Positions 7,785 to 16,551 of a stretch of DNA of 64,000 nt are shown here, in pieces; position 1 is the stretch's first letter; every line of letters starts with the position of its first letter. Below the pieces are notes generated by a model. The model made no database searches, was not told the DNA's origin, and was given only the letters and a program-made list of their open reading frames with translations. The DNA comes from Bacteroidota bacterium. GTDB taxonomy: Bacteria > Bacteroidota > JABWAT01. The DNA lies in contig JAKLJL010000002.1 of NCBI GenBank assembly GCA_023151185.1, positions 62,001 through 126,000 on the forward strand. The letters run 5' to 3'. The position numbers and the translations under genes were made by a program.

Positions 7785-8939
7785 TTAAGCAGAAACTGGA
7801 TTTTTGCGGGCAGCTTTCATCAACGAAACGAATTCGTCGAAGAGATAATGACTGTCATGCGGACCTGGTGAAGCTTCAGGGTGGTACTGAACAGAGAAAA
7901 ACGGAAGTTTTTTATGTCTGAAACCTTCGACTGTCTGATCATTGAGGTTCAGGTGGGTGAGTTCAAGTTCGGCAGGTAACGAGTCAATATCGACAGCGAA
8001 GCCATGATTTTGTGCAGTAATTTCAATTTTCGCCGTCCTAAGATCCTTTACCGGGTGGTTACCTCCCCGGTGGCCGAATTTTAATTTGTAAGTTTTTGCA
8101 CCCAAAGCCAGCGCACTGATCTGGTGCCCCAGACAGATTCCAAAAACCGGCAGCCCGCTGGAAATAAGGCGGGAAACTTCCGGGATGGTATAGGTTACCG
8201 CTTCAGGGTCCCCCGGGCCGTTGGAAAGGAAAACACCATCTGGGTTGAAGGAAAATAATTCATCTGCAGTCACGGTACAGGGAAAAACAGTTACCTCACA
8301 TCCCGATTGATGCAGGATTCTGAGAATATTCTGTTTGATTCCGTAATCTATTGCGGCCACTTTAAATTTGGGGGAAGGTTCATCAGCAGGTTCAAACCCG
8401 GTTTCAAGATGGGATGGTACATACTGATAGCTTTCCTTTGAAGAAACCACTTTTGCCAGATCGGCCCCTACCATACTGGGAGAGTTTTTAACCGCTTCAA
8501 TCAGGCTGGTCTCAGGGGATGTCATATCGTGGGTAATCAGGCACCTCATGGCTCCTTCTGTACGAAGGATCAGTGTCAATTTACGGGTGTCGACTCCTTC
8601 AATACCCGGTATTCCCTGCTTTTTTAAATAGTCGGGTAATGAAGCCGTTGCCCGCCAGTTTGAAACAACCCGGGATACTTCCCTGACTACCATCCCCGAA
8701 ACGTGGATGCGGGAACTCTCAGTATCCGTTTCATTCACTCCATAATTTCCGATTAACGGGTAGGTAAAAACCATGGTCTGCCCGCTGTAGCTGGGATCTG
8801 TCAGAATTTCCTGGTACCCCATCATAGATGTGTTAAAAACGAGTTCACCAAAGGAATCTGTTTCGGCACCAAAGGAACGTCCGGTCAGGCAAACACCATT
8901 TTCCAGAATCAGGCGGGCGGGAACAAAAGAAAAACTCAT
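7785..8939 (-). CDS. carA: Carbamoyl-phosphate synthase small subunit
   Basis: A full-length 384-residue CarA. The N-terminal half is the CarA-specific domain; the C-terminal half is a class I glutamine amidotransferase with the nucleophile in GICLGHQ (C269) and the His-Glu pair in HPEAS (H353, E355). It releases ammonia from glutamine and channels it to the large subunit for carbamoyl phosphate, feeding pyrimidines and arginine. No carB gene is in the window, so the two subunits are encoded apart. Flanking gaps are short (about 94 and 72 bases). Confidence 0.95.
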   Translation of the reverse strand: MSFSFVPARLILENGVCLTGRSFGAETDSFGELVFNTSMMGYQEILTDPSYSGQTMVFTYPLIGNYGVNETDTESSRIHVSGMVVREVSRVVSNWRATASLPDYLKKQGIPGIEGVDTRKLTLILRTEGAMRCLITHDMTSPETSLIEAVKNSPSMVGADLAKVVSSKESYQYVPSHLETGFEPADEPSPKFKVAAIDYGIKQNILRILHQSGCEVTVFPCTVTADELFSFNPDGVFLSNGPGDPEAVTYTIPEVSRLISSGLPVFGICLGHQISALALGAKTYKLKFGHRGGNHPVKDLRTAKIEITAQNHGFAVDIDSLPAELELTHLNLNDQTVEGFRHKKLPFFSVQYHPEASPGPHDSHYLFDEFVSLMKAARKNPVSA

Positions 8940-9011
8940 AGTGCTTTCAGAAATTATTCAGGCAAAGAAACAAATATTTCCGGACTTATTCAATATAACT
9001 GGTAATTGGCC

Positions 9012-9842
9012 TTAGATTTTAACCTTTTTCCGCCGCCCCGGTTGTCCTTTTAACGGATGAAGAACTGCGTTCAGTTCCCCGCCCGCAAGCAGCAAAAAGG
9101 CAGTACCCCAAACCCAGACAAGCAGCAGGATCCCGCTTCCGAGAAAATGAACCGTCTGTCTGAAATTTTCAAGAACGTCCAGACTTGAGGTCAGAGCATA
9201 AGATCCTGTAATCCAGCCGGCCGAAAACAATAAGGAACCGGGAAGTACAGCCTTAAGCGGAAGATTACCCGACGGACCAAAAAGATACAGGAAAAGGGCG
9301 GAGCTAAATGTCAGGAGAAAAGCAGAAAATGCAGATAAAACAGGTTGGATCCTGAAATTAAAAACAGTGCCAACTGCTGGGAAAACATAGGAAAAACTAC
9401 CGGAAATCAGGGAATAAATGACCACCAGCATTAACCCAAAACTTAACAGCAGGACAAGACCTCTGAATCTGAGGAGGATAAAATTCGGGATTGTTTTGAC
9501 TCTGTAGGCCATTAATAATCCGCGGATAATGGCACTGAAACCGGATGCACCTGACCATGCTGCAAGACCAAGTCCCGTAAATGCCCAGCCGGCAGGATTA
9601 CCGGAATTTTCCAGAAGAGAAAGAACTGAGGCTGTAAGCGGAATCAGTGAGTCAGGAATGAGTCCCTGCACCCAAACTCCGGTAAATGGAGTATCCGGAC
9701 GGATACCAACTTCAGCAAGAAACCAGGAAAAAAAGAGAATTCCGGGAATCAGCGACAAAATAAGCTGTAACGCAACTGCAGAAGATCGGATAACCAATTC
9801 ATCCTCTGCCAGTCTGCTGAAATACCGGATAAGGAATTTCAT
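9012..9842 (-). CDS. YihY/BrkB-family inner-membrane protein
   Basis: A 276-residue membrane protein with about six hydrophobic segments. The family pattern is clear at the C-terminus, where a VWVWGTAFLLLAGGELNAVL helix matches the conserved final membrane span of YihY proteins (formerly misnamed ribonuclease BN). The function is not established; some members affect envelope stress or transport. It lies six bases after mlaD and is the last gene of the mla operon, suggesting an envelope role. Confidence 0.8.
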   Translation of the reverse strand: MKFLIRYFSRLAEDELVIRSSAVALQLILSLIPGILFFSWFLAEVGIRPDTPFTGVWVQGLIPDSLIPLTASVLSLLENSGNPAGWAFTGLGLAAWSGASGFSAIIRGLLMAYRVKTIPNFILLRFRGLVLLLSFGLMLVVIYSLISGSFSYVFPAVGTVFNFRIQPVLSAFSAFLLTFSSALFLYLFGPSGNLPLKAVLPGSLLFSAGWITGSYALTSSLDVLENFRQTVHFLGSGILLLVWVWGTAFLLLAGGELNAVLHPLKGQPGRRKKVKI

Positions 9843-9848
9843 CCCGGG

Positions 9849-10877
9849 TTATTTTTCCTGCCCTTCAGCAGCTTTTTCCTTTTCCCGTAAGGCCTTTTCT
9901 CTTTGTTCGAGAATTTCAAGCTGTTTCTGAAGATCGGCCTGAAGCTGATCAAGCTCCATTTTCCGCTGGTTCAGGTATTGATCAATTTTTGTAAAATCTT
10001 CCCTGCTCCAATAGCCTCTGTCTTCGAAATACCCTTTAAAAAACCAGTTCCGCTTAAGTGCTTCCATATTTTCGGAGAAAGAATATACCCCATCTTCGAG
10101 TTTGGTCACCACTTTTACAAAATTGGTAGTACTAGACCGGATATCATTATAAAGGGAGTCACTGGTAACCAGTTTCCCAACAGTTCCCTCACCTTTATTG
10201 ATTTTATCCATAATCTGGCGTGAAGTTTCCGAAATCTGCCCAAAAACAAGCGAAATTTCCTTTGCCTGTTTACTGAAGCTTGAAAAAGCACTGTCGACCG
10301 AAATGGCTGCAGACGAAAAATTACGGTAAAGGGACTGATCGTAAATCAGCCGTCCGATAGTGCCTCTGCCCTGCTGAATGGAATCTGCAATGGCATCGAC
10401 ATTTCTGACAATGTTTGCAATATTTTCTGAGGCATTGGAAAACTTTTTGGTAATATCAGAAAGTTTTACCGGTTCCTGGCTCTGAATAAACTCATTTTCA
10501 ATAATTTGTTTGGATTTTGGCGAACCCGGTTCAATAATGATCAGTTTGTAACCGACGAGCCCTTCAGTTTCAATATGGGCAAGTGCATCCTGACGGAGCA
10601 GATTTCTGAACGTTTCCTGAACTTCCATTTTCAGGATTACCCGGTCGCCCAGTTTATATGGCGGACGGATGTTAGTGACTTTTCCGGCATTTATCCCTGA
10701 GATCCGGACCGGTGCCCCATTCTCCAAACCGTCAATATCGTCAAAGGCAACATAAACCACCATCGTTTTTTCGAACCAGCCTTTTCTTTCACCCAGACTT
10801 AAGATTCCGATAAAAAAAGCGGCGAAGGCCAGAAATACGAATAGTCCCAGCCGGTAAAGTGATTTTGAGGTTATCAT
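9849..10877 (-). CDS. mlaD: MlaD-like MCE-domain lipid transport protein
   Basis: A 342-residue protein with an N-terminal membrane anchor (about residues 7-26), one MCE domain (about 38-115, with the DGLENGAPVRISGI pattern) and a long helical tail. The last 45 residues are strongly charged and heptad-like, predicted coiled coil. MCE proteins form hexameric rings that pass phospholipids between the inner and outer membranes. It overlaps the ATPase gene mlaF by four bases, and mlaE lies upstream, so the transporter core is complete. The tail is much longer than in E. coli MlaD and may form a needle-like channel as in longer MCE proteins. Confidence 0.88.
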   Translation of the reverse strand: MITSKSLYRLGLFVFLAFAAFFIGILSLGERKGWFEKTMVVYVAFDDIDGLENGAPVRISGINAGKVTNIRPPYKLGDRVILKMEVQETFRNLLRQDALAHIETEGLVGYKLIIIEPGSPKSKQIIENEFIQSQEPVKLSDITKKFSNASENIANIVRNVDAIADSIQQGRGTIGRLIYDQSLYRNFSSAAISVDSAFSSFSKQAKEISLVFGQISETSRQIMDKINKGEGTVGKLVTSDSLYNDIRSSTTNFVKVVTKLEDGVYSFSENMEALKRNWFFKGYFEDRGYWSREDFTKIDQYLNQRKMELDQLQADLQKQLEILEQREKALREKEKAAEGQEK

Positions 10878-11623
10878 GAAAGTTGTTCCGGTCGTTTGGC
10901 GACAGATGTCTGATAAAAATGGTGAACCAATGGATCTACTGACTTTTCGAGCCCGGTGATTTCGCCATCGTAAAGAAGGTTCCCTTCCGAAAGCAGAACA
11001 GCCCGGTCGGCGACTTTGAAGGCACAGGGCATATCATGGGTAACAATTAAGCCGGTTGTGCCAAACTGTTTCTGAAGTTTCAGGATAAGATCACTTATTT
11101 CGTTACTGGTTATAGGGTCCAGCCCGGTAGTGGGCTCGTCATACAGCATTACGGCCGGATTCAAAATCAGACTTCTTGCCAAACCAACCCGTTTTCTCAT
11201 CCCTCCGGACAGTTCAGACGGCATTTTGGATCCGGCATCAGGCAGACTCACCCAGCTTAATGCTTCAGTGACCCGGTCGGTGATCTGGGTTTCGGTGAGT
11301 TTCAGGTGCCGCCTGAGTGGAAAGGCTACATTTTCAAAAACGGATAAGGAATCATAAAGTGCAGCACCCTGAAATAAAAAACCCAGTGTTTTTCTGTACT
11401 CCATCAGCTCTGAATCCGAAAATTGCGAAATGTCCCTGCCATCTGCCAGAACAGTACCGGAATCCGGCTCCAGAATCCGGACCACATGTTTTAACAGAAC
11501 AGACTTTCCTGTTCCTGATTTCCCTAAAATGACCGTGTTTTCCCCTTTCCTGAAAGTCAGGGAGACTCCGTTCAGAACCTGCAGGCTCCCGAACCGTTTG
11601 AATACACGTATCAGTTCAATCAT
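10874..11623 (-). CDS. mlaF: MlaF-like ABC transporter ATPase
   Basis: A 249-residue ATP-binding subunit with Walker A GKSGTGKS (34-41), signature LSGGM (138-142), Walker B plus catalytic Glu YDEPTTGLD (161-169) and a switch His in IVTHD. LSGGMRKRVGLAR is the form typical of Mla/Mce ATPases. It powers lipid movement through the MlaE permease and MlaD ring at the inner membrane. It overlaps mlaD by four bases and mlaE by one. Confidence 0.93.
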   Translation of the reverse strand: MIELIRVFKRFGSLQVLNGVSLTFRKGENTVILGKSGTGKSVLLKHVVRILEPDSGTVLADGRDISQFSDSELMEYRKTLGFLFQGAALYDSLSVFENVAFPLRRHLKLTETQITDRVTEALSWVSLPDAGSKMPSELSGGMRKRVGLARSLILNPAVMLYDEPTTGLDPITSNEISDLILKLQKQFGTTGLIVTHDMPCAFKVADRAVLLSEGNLLYDGEITGLEKSVDPLVHHFYQTSVAKRPEQLS

Positions 11624-12381
11624 CAGAAAAATAAAATTGAAATTTTAACAAGAAGCACTTCGGCAACAATTATCAGCAAGGAAGCAAGCACAACCGCATT
11701 GGTTGCAGAAAGACCTACACCCACAGTTCCGCCGGTTGTCTTATACCCGTTATAAGACCCGACAAAGCCAATAATAAATCCAAAAACCGTGGTCTTCAGA
11801 ACCCCGGGAAAAATATCATCCGGGCCGATAAACCGGATGGCGGCACTGATATATTCCTGAAAAGTTATGGTCCGTTCAATCAGAATTCCGATATATCCGC
11901 CGCCGATGGCAATAAAATCGCAATAAATGGTCAGGAGTGGAAGTGCCGCAATTCCGGCGACGATCCGAGGGACAACCAGAAAGTTAAAAGAATCAACCGC
12001 CGAAACATCCAAAGCATCAATCTGTTCGGTAACGCGCATACTGCCAAGTTCTGCGCCAATTCCTGAGGCAACCCGTCCCGCAACAACCAATGCGGTGATT
12101 ATCGGACCAATTTCCCGGATAACCGAAAGGGAGATCATAGAAGGCAGGAGAGACTCGGCACCAAAACGGGCAAGAGTAGCATTAAACTGCATGGAAAGCA
12201 CGACACCAATTGCCAAACCGGAAATGCCGACCAGAAGCAGCGACCCGGTTCCGATAACATCCAGTTGCCGTGCAAACTGCTTCCATTCGAATTTTTTCCT
12301 GAATAGCGAAACCAGAAAGTCCCGAAGAAACAGGAAGGCATCCCCGAACCAGATGAAAAAGGGACTCAGGTTACCGGTCAT
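11623..12381 (-). CDS. mlaE: MlaE-like lipid transporter permease
   Basis: A 252-residue permease with the MlaE/YrbE signature region (EIGPIITALVVAGRVASGI, then GSMRVTEQIDAL) in the middle and five or so membrane helices. It is the membrane subunit of the Mla-type phospholipid transporter. It starts one base after the small protein gene at 12383-12694, linking the transporter to the three small membrane proteins upstream. No mlaB, mlaC or mlaA homologue is adjacent. Confidence 0.92.
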   Translation of the reverse strand: MTGNLSPFFIWFGDAFLFLRDFLVSLFRKKFEWKQFARQLDVIGTGSLLLVGISGLAIGVVLSMQFNATLARFGAESLLPSMISLSVIREIGPIITALVVAGRVASGIGAELGSMRVTEQIDALDVSAVDSFNFLVVPRIVAGIAALPLLTIYCDFIAIGGGYIGILIERTITFQEYISAAIRFIGPDDIFPGVLKTTVFGFIIGFVGSYNGYKTTGGTVGVGLSATNAVVLASLLIIVAEVLLVKISILFF

Positions 12382-12382
12382 T

Positions 12383-12694
12383 CTATTTCATAAACTTCAA
12401 AATCATACCGACCAGATCATTCGTTCCCCCTTCACCACTTCCGTCACTGCCAGACAAGAACTTTTGGATCAGACCGGATGAAGCATTCATATTTCTGAGA
12501 AGGTATCCAACCGATACGCCGAGTGTAATAGCAATCGCCACCGCAAGAATTGGGTTTTTTCTGACAAATTCCTCGATTTCAACCATGGGCGGTAATTGAG
12601 GCTGCTGTTGACGGAGGGCTTCACGTGACCGGATTTCTTCCTCGAGCCTGAAAATTTCCTGTTCGAGTTCAGCTGCAGATTTCTGAACATTCAT
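12383..12694 (-). CDS. Small single-span membrane protein, YqjD/ElaB (DUF883)-like
   Basis: 103 residues. The N-terminal 40 are charged and helical, with a likely coiled coil rich in Glu and Gln; then comes RKNPILAVAIAITLGVSVGY, a C-proximal glycine-containing membrane span of the kind in YqjD/ElaB/YtxH proteins, and a 30-residue tail. YqjD and ElaB of E. coli bind ribosomes and tether them to the inner membrane, but I cannot claim that role here. The gene overlaps the one upstream by four bases and sits one base before mlaE. Confidence 0.65.
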   Translation of the reverse strand: MNVQKSAAELEQEIFRLEEEIRSREALRQQQPQLPPMVEIEEFVRKNPILAVAIAITLGVSVGYLLRNMNASSGLIQKFLSGSDGSGEGGTNDLVGMILKFMK

Positions 12695-13065
12695 AGTGGT
12701 TGATCTCCCTTGTATTGCCTGAACCAGTGGCTGATACTCTTGCTGAACCAGGCCGGTTTAAAAAACAGCAGATAAAGTCCGGTTAAAATAAAAAATGTCC
12801 CGTAAATGAAAAATCCGGCCATCAACCCGAAAAAGTGAAGTGCCAGAATAAAAACAAGTCCCGATAGCAGCACAAAAAAGCCTGCGAAATAGAAAATCAT
12901 TCCGGACATGAACTGAATGGATTCCCTGGTTTCAGTCTTGTTTTCTGCGAAATGCCGGGTAGATTCCAGTTCAATTCTGATCAGGTTTACGGCATCCTGA
13001 AGTTCTTTTTCGGATAGTTTGCCTGGCTCAGAAATCCGGCAGTCACGACTGTTTCTGATTTCCAT
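12691..13065 (-). CDS. Small two-span membrane protein, YqjE/holin-like
   Basis: 124 residues with a charged N-terminal half (about 1-50, Glu/Arg-rich) and two adjacent hydrophobic helices (about 53-77 and 82-101), followed by a basic tail. This layout matches the YqjE/actinobacterial-phage-holin superfamily often found beside YqjD-type proteins. Function unknown. It overlaps the upstream small gene by 23 bases and the downstream one by four, so the three are made together. Confidence 0.65.
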   Translation of the reverse strand: MEIRNSRDCRISEPGKLSEKELQDAVNLIRIELESTRHFAENKTETRESIQFMSGMIFYFAGFFVLLSGLVFILALHFFGLMAGFFIYGTFFILTGLYLLFFKPAWFSKSISHWFRQYKGDQPL

Positions 13066-13258
13066 CTGATTTCTTTCCGGAAGTCAGCAGGCCAACAAGC
13101 AAGCCGACACCAAAAGCAACTCCCAGAACCATTGCCGGGTTTTCCCTTACAATTTTTCTGAAGCCATCCATGCTTTTGTTAACTTTATCGTACATGCCAC
13201 CCTGTTCACCATAAGAGTGGTTTTTCCCGTTTCCAGGCTGATTATGTGAGTCAGTCAT
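13043..13258 (-). CDS. Very small membrane protein, YtxH/YqjD-like
   Basis: 71 residues: a polar N-terminus rich in Asn, Gly and Gln, then a RKIVRENPAMVLGVAFGVGL segment that is clearly related in pattern (basic helix, x-NP, small-residue membrane span) to the 103-residue protein two genes downstream. It ends in a Lys/Gly-rich tail. It is the first gene of the operon leading to mlaE, mlaF, mlaD and the YihY gene. No specific function can be assigned. Confidence 0.65.
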   Translation of the reverse strand: MTDSHNQPGNGKNHSYGEQGGMYDKVNKSMDGFRKIVRENPAMVLGVAFGVGLLVGLLTSGKKSDGNQKQS

Positions 13259-13323
13259 CGTTAACCTCGGATAAATTATAAATTTATGGAAATTGTGACC
13301 GATTCCAAAACCGGACTCTATGG

Positions 13324-13343
13324 CTGGCCTCAGTTAAGGCCAG
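13324..13343 (-). other. Hairpin in the uvrB/small-protein intergenic gap
   Basis: CTGGCCT (13324-13330) and AGGCCAG (13337-13343) form a 7-base-pair stem with a 6-base loop, 28 bases past the uvrB stop codon. No T-run follows on the minus strand, so it is not a standard intrinsic terminator; it may protect the uvrB 3' end. Confidence 0.3.
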
Positions 13344-13370
13344 TCAGTGTGCTTCAAGTCAACGGAATTT

Positions 13371-15392
13371 CTATTTTGTCAATTTTTGAAGGCGGTCTAT
13401 TTCGTCCCTTAATCCCGCAGCCCGTTCAAACTCCAGGTTTTTTGCAGCTGCCTTCATTTCATTTCTGAGCTGAAGGATCAGTTTTTCTGCTTTTTCCTTC
13501 GGAAGGTAAGATACCAGCGGATCAGCGGCCGAAATTGAAACCGTATCTTCAGTATAATATCTGGCTTCCTTTTTATTCCGGGCATCAGCAACAGCAGTTG
13601 ACTGTATAATTTGTTCTCTGGTCTTAAAAACAGTTGATGGTGTGATACCGTGTGCCAGATTGTAGTCCGTTTGCAGTGACCTGCGGCGTTTTGTTTCCGA
13701 AATCATTCTTTCCATCGATCCGGTTATCGTGTCTGCATAGAGAATAACCACACCATTCTGGTTCCTTGCTGCCCGGCCAGCCACCTGAATCAGTGCCGTT
13801 TCAGATCTCAGAAATCCCTCCTTATCAGCATCAAGAATGGCCACAAGTGACACCTCAGGAAGATCCAGCCCTTCCCGGAGCAGGTTAATTCCGACAAGAA
13901 CATCAAACTCTGCCAACCTGAGGCCTCTCAGAATTTCGACCCGTTCAAGGGAATCAATATCTGAATGGAGATACCTGACCCTGATGTTCAGGTTGCTCAG
14001 ATAATCAGTCAGGTCCTCAGACATCCGTTTGGTTAGGGTTGTAACCAGCACTCTTTCATTCCTGTTGACCCTTAGCCTGATTTCAGCAAGCAGATCATCA
14101 ATCTGGTTTTTCACCGGCCGGACATAAATTTCAGGATCCAGCAGTCCCGTTGGCCGGATGATCTGCTCGGTAATCAGGCCGCTGCACTTCTGAAGTTCCC
14201 AGGCGGCAGGAGTTGCAGAAACAAACAATGCCTGATTGATCATAGCTTCAAATTCTTCAAACCGGAGCGGGCGGTTATCCAGAGCAGAGGGCAACCGGAA
14301 CCCATATTCAACCAGATTGATTTTCCGGCTTCTGTCTCCGCCATACATTCCATGAATCTGGGGGATGGTTTGGTGTGATTCATCCAGAATCAGTAAAAAG
14401 TCTTTGGGAAAATAATCCAGCAGAACCGACGGGCGGTCTCCTTCCTTTCTCCTGGCCAAATGCCGGGAATAATTTTCAATGCCCGAACAATATCCGATTT
14501 CCCGGATCATTTCAATGTCGAACCGGGTTCTTTCTTCCAGGCGTTTTGCCTCAAGAAACCGGCCTTCCTCCCGTAAAATATTCAACCTCCAGACCAGTTC
14601 TGCTTCAATATCCTTTAAAGCTTCTTCGAGTGATTCTTTACTGGTCACAAAATGCTTGGCCGGGAAAATGGCAATTTCTTCTGCTTTTCCGATGATTTCA
14701 TTTGAAACCGGATCAACCAACGATATTTTTTCAACTTCCGAATCCCAGAACTGAATCCGGTAGGCAAATTCTTCATAGGCCGGGATCACGTCAATGACAT
14801 CTCCCCTGACTCTGAAAGTTCCTCTCTTGAAATCTATATCATTTCTGACATAATGAATAGAGACCAGACTATCCAGAAAGTCATTCCGTTTCAGTACCTG
14901 ACCTTTTTTTACCTCTACCATCTGGTCGAGATACTCGTCAGGAGCACCGATACCGTAGATGCACGACACTGAGGACACAATGATGACATCTTTCCGTCCG
15001 GAAAGAAGTGAACTTGTCGCCCTTAACCTAAGCCGGTCAATTTCATCATTGATCGACATATCTTTTTCAATATAGAGATCTGAGGAAGGAATGTAGGCTT
15101 CCGGCTGGTAGTAATCATAGTAAGAAATGAAAAACTCGACTGCATTTTCCGGAAAAAACTGCCTGATTTCCCCATAAAGCTGGGCGGCAAGTGTCTTATT
15201 ATGAGTTAAAATCAAGGCAGGTTTGCCAAGATTCTGGATAACATGAGACATGGTAAAGGTTTTTCCGGAGCCAGTCACACCGAGAAGGGTCTGGTATTTT
15301 TCTCCGGATAAAAAACCCTGGGTTAATTCTTCGATAGCTTTGGGCTGGTCGCCGGCTGGCTGGTATTCGGAGGTAATTTTATATGCTGACAT
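13371..15392 (-). CDS. uvrB: Excinuclease ABC subunit B
   Basis: A full-length 673-residue UvrB, the damage-verifying helicase-like subunit of nucleotide excision repair. Visible are Walker A GVTGSGKT (38-45), the tyrosine-rich beta-hairpin region ([12 protein letters not shown]), the DESH box, the helicase motif VI-type region QVAGRAARN and a C-terminal UVR domain (from about 632) that contacts UvrC. No uvrA or uvrC is nearby. The ATG at 15392 gives the usual MSAYK-type N-terminus. It is followed by a 112-base gap. Confidence 0.97.
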   Translation of the reverse strand: MSAYKITSEYQPAGDQPKAIEELTQGFLSGEKYQTLLGVTGSGKTFTMSHVIQNLGKPALILTHNKTLAAQLYGEIRQFFPENAVEFFISYYDYYQPEAYIPSSDLYIEKDMSINDEIDRLRLRATSSLLSGRKDVIIVSSVSCIYGIGAPDEYLDQMVEVKKGQVLKRNDFLDSLVSIHYVRNDIDFKRGTFRVRGDVIDVIPAYEEFAYRIQFWDSEVEKISLVDPVSNEIIGKAEEIAIFPAKHFVTSKESLEEALKDIEAELVWRLNILREEGRFLEAKRLEERTRFDIEMIREIGYCSGIENYSRHLARRKEGDRPSVLLDYFPKDFLLILDESHQTIPQIHGMYGGDRSRKINLVEYGFRLPSALDNRPLRFEEFEAMINQALFVSATPAAWELQKCSGLITEQIIRPTGLLDPEIYVRPVKNQIDDLLAEIRLRVNRNERVLVTTLTKRMSEDLTDYLSNLNIRVRYLHSDIDSLERVEILRGLRLAEFDVLVGINLLREGLDLPEVSLVAILDADKEGFLRSETALIQVAGRAARNQNGVVILYADTITGSMERMISETKRRRSLQTDYNLAHGITPSTVFKTREQIIQSTAVADARNKKEARYYTEDTVSISAADPLVSYLPKEKAEKLILQLRNEMKAAAKNLEFERAAGLRDEIDRLQKLTK

Positions 15393-15579
15393 ACTTTTCC
15401 GGACAGACTGATAATCCGGAATTTAACAGAATTTTGCTGAATATCCGAACAGTACTTCCAAAAACTTTTTCAGGAACTTTAAAGATCAAAGTTGGGTTTA
15501 GGGAGCCTGTAAAGCCTTACAAATGACATTTTTAAACGAATAATTCTTTCGTTATGACATTTAAAAGACATTTTATGTT

Positions 15580-15587
15580 TATATTTG
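15580..15587 (+). promoter_or_regulatory. Possible -7 promoter element (TATATTTG)
   Basis: Fits the Bacteroidota TAnnTTTG element and lies 72 bases before the ATG of the secreted protein gene at 15659, inside the 266-base AT-rich divergent gap after uvrB. No clear TTTG is found 19-21 bases upstream, so support is moderate. Confidence 0.4.
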
Positions 15588-15658
15588 TAAGTGTTATTTG
15601 ATAAATAACTAATTATTACAAGTCTTTTTACATTTCTGATTACTTTATTGAGGTTTTT

Positions 15659-16057
15659 ATGAAAACCGGAATTTTCTCTGTCCTTTTTCTGACCCTGTTT
15701 GCCATCTGCAGCAATGCCCAGTCCAATTGGTCTGAATGGAAGTCTTATCCTGATCAGGAAGGGCTTCAATACCGGATGGCTTTTCACCAGAATGATATTG
15801 AGACCAACCGGTCGGGATATTTTATAGAAGTCAGAAATGAAACTCTGGATAAAGTGTGGTTTCAGTTTAAATTATATCCTTCAGATGAAAAGGAAAAAAG
15901 AGGACAAACTACCCTGAAACCAAATTCAAAGTCAGTGATCGGAATTTATTGGGTGGATGCTGAGGTTAAGCCTGAAGGTATTTTTCTGAATGTTAAATTT
16001 GAAAAGCAGGATCCAGTAGTGATAACAGCTAATGACCCAATGACTTCAGGTAAATAG
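15659..16057 (+). CDS. Small secreted protein of unknown function
   Basis: 132 residues. The first 20 form a clean signal peptide (Lys, hydrophobic core, cleavage after SNAQ-like residues), so the mature protein is periplasmic or outer-membrane associated. The mature part is about 110 residues rich in aromatic and charged residues, with alternating beta-type stretches (for example VWFQFKLYP and GIFLNVKF) that suggest an immunoglobulin-like or lipocalin-like beta fold. I recognise no family. It is a single plus-strand gene between minus-strand operons, with its own candidate promoter. Confidence 0.7.
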   Translation: MKTGIFSVLFLTLFAICSNAQSNWSEWKSYPDQEGLQYRMAFHQNDIETNRSGYFIEVRNETLDKVWFQFKLYPSDEKEKRGQTTLKPNSKSVIGIYWVDAEVKPEGIFLNVKFEKQDPVVITANDPMTSGK

Positions 16058-16065
16058 CCCGGGGA

Positions 16066-16551
16066 TTAATTCTTAATAAAGTCAGGAACAATGGATGCAT
16101 TCGGGTAGATTTCTGAAATCTTTTCGAGTGCCAGAACTGCATCTTCCCGGGTGACATAATTCCCGATCCGGATCAGATAATTTGGCGCATTGAATGTTGA
16201 ATACACCTGAAATCCATAGCTGTTCCTGGCTTCCGCTGCAACTTCATCTGCTTTATTTTTAACCGGTGTCAGATAGATCTGAATTCTGAATCCTCTGACT
16301 TCCCTGCCGGCAGGTTCTTTCACTGATTTCGTCAGTTGCTCTTTAACCGGTCTGAACCATCCGAAAGTAGTATCAAAACCAATAACTACCGGGCCTTCCC
16401 TGATTTCAACCGGTGTCCTACCTGCAGCCCAGTCGACCAGAAGTGTATCCTTCTCTGCTACTGAAACAGGTTTTTTTGCAGTGCCCACCTCGGCGGCAGG
16501 CCCGCAGGCAAAAAGAATCAGGAAAAAGCCGGGTAACAAAAAGATCTTCAT
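16066..16551 (-). CDS. SPOR-domain lipoprotein
   Basis: 161 residues. A lipoprotein signal peptide ends in LFAC (Cys16), so the protein is lipid-anchored. The C-terminal 75 residues, from GFRIQIYL to the end, show a SPOR fold pattern with the typical YLIRIGNYVTREDAVLAL segment; SPOR domains bind glycan strands lacking stem peptides at the division septum. A short Pro/Lys-rich linker joins the two. The start codon overlaps the deoC stop by one base, so it is in the same operon as deoC, the HAD protein and the HprK-like protein. Confidence 0.82.
   Translation of the reverse strand: MKIFLLPGFFLILFACGPAAEVGTAKKPVSVAEKDTLLVDWAAGRTPVEIREGPVVIGFDTTFGWFRPVKEQLTKSVKEPAGREVRGFRIQIYLTPVKNKADEVAAEARNSYGFQVYSTFNAPNYLIRIGNYVTREDAVLALEKISEIYPNASIVPDFIKN

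Noticed and set aside
11927-12481. 184-codon plus-strand frame antisense to mlaE
   Set aside because: Thr/Ser/Pro-rich shadow of a clear permease gene.
15479-15787. 102-codon minus-strand frame across the uvrB upstream gap
   Set aside because: It covers a promoter-like region and the signal peptide of the secreted protein gene; no recognisable features.
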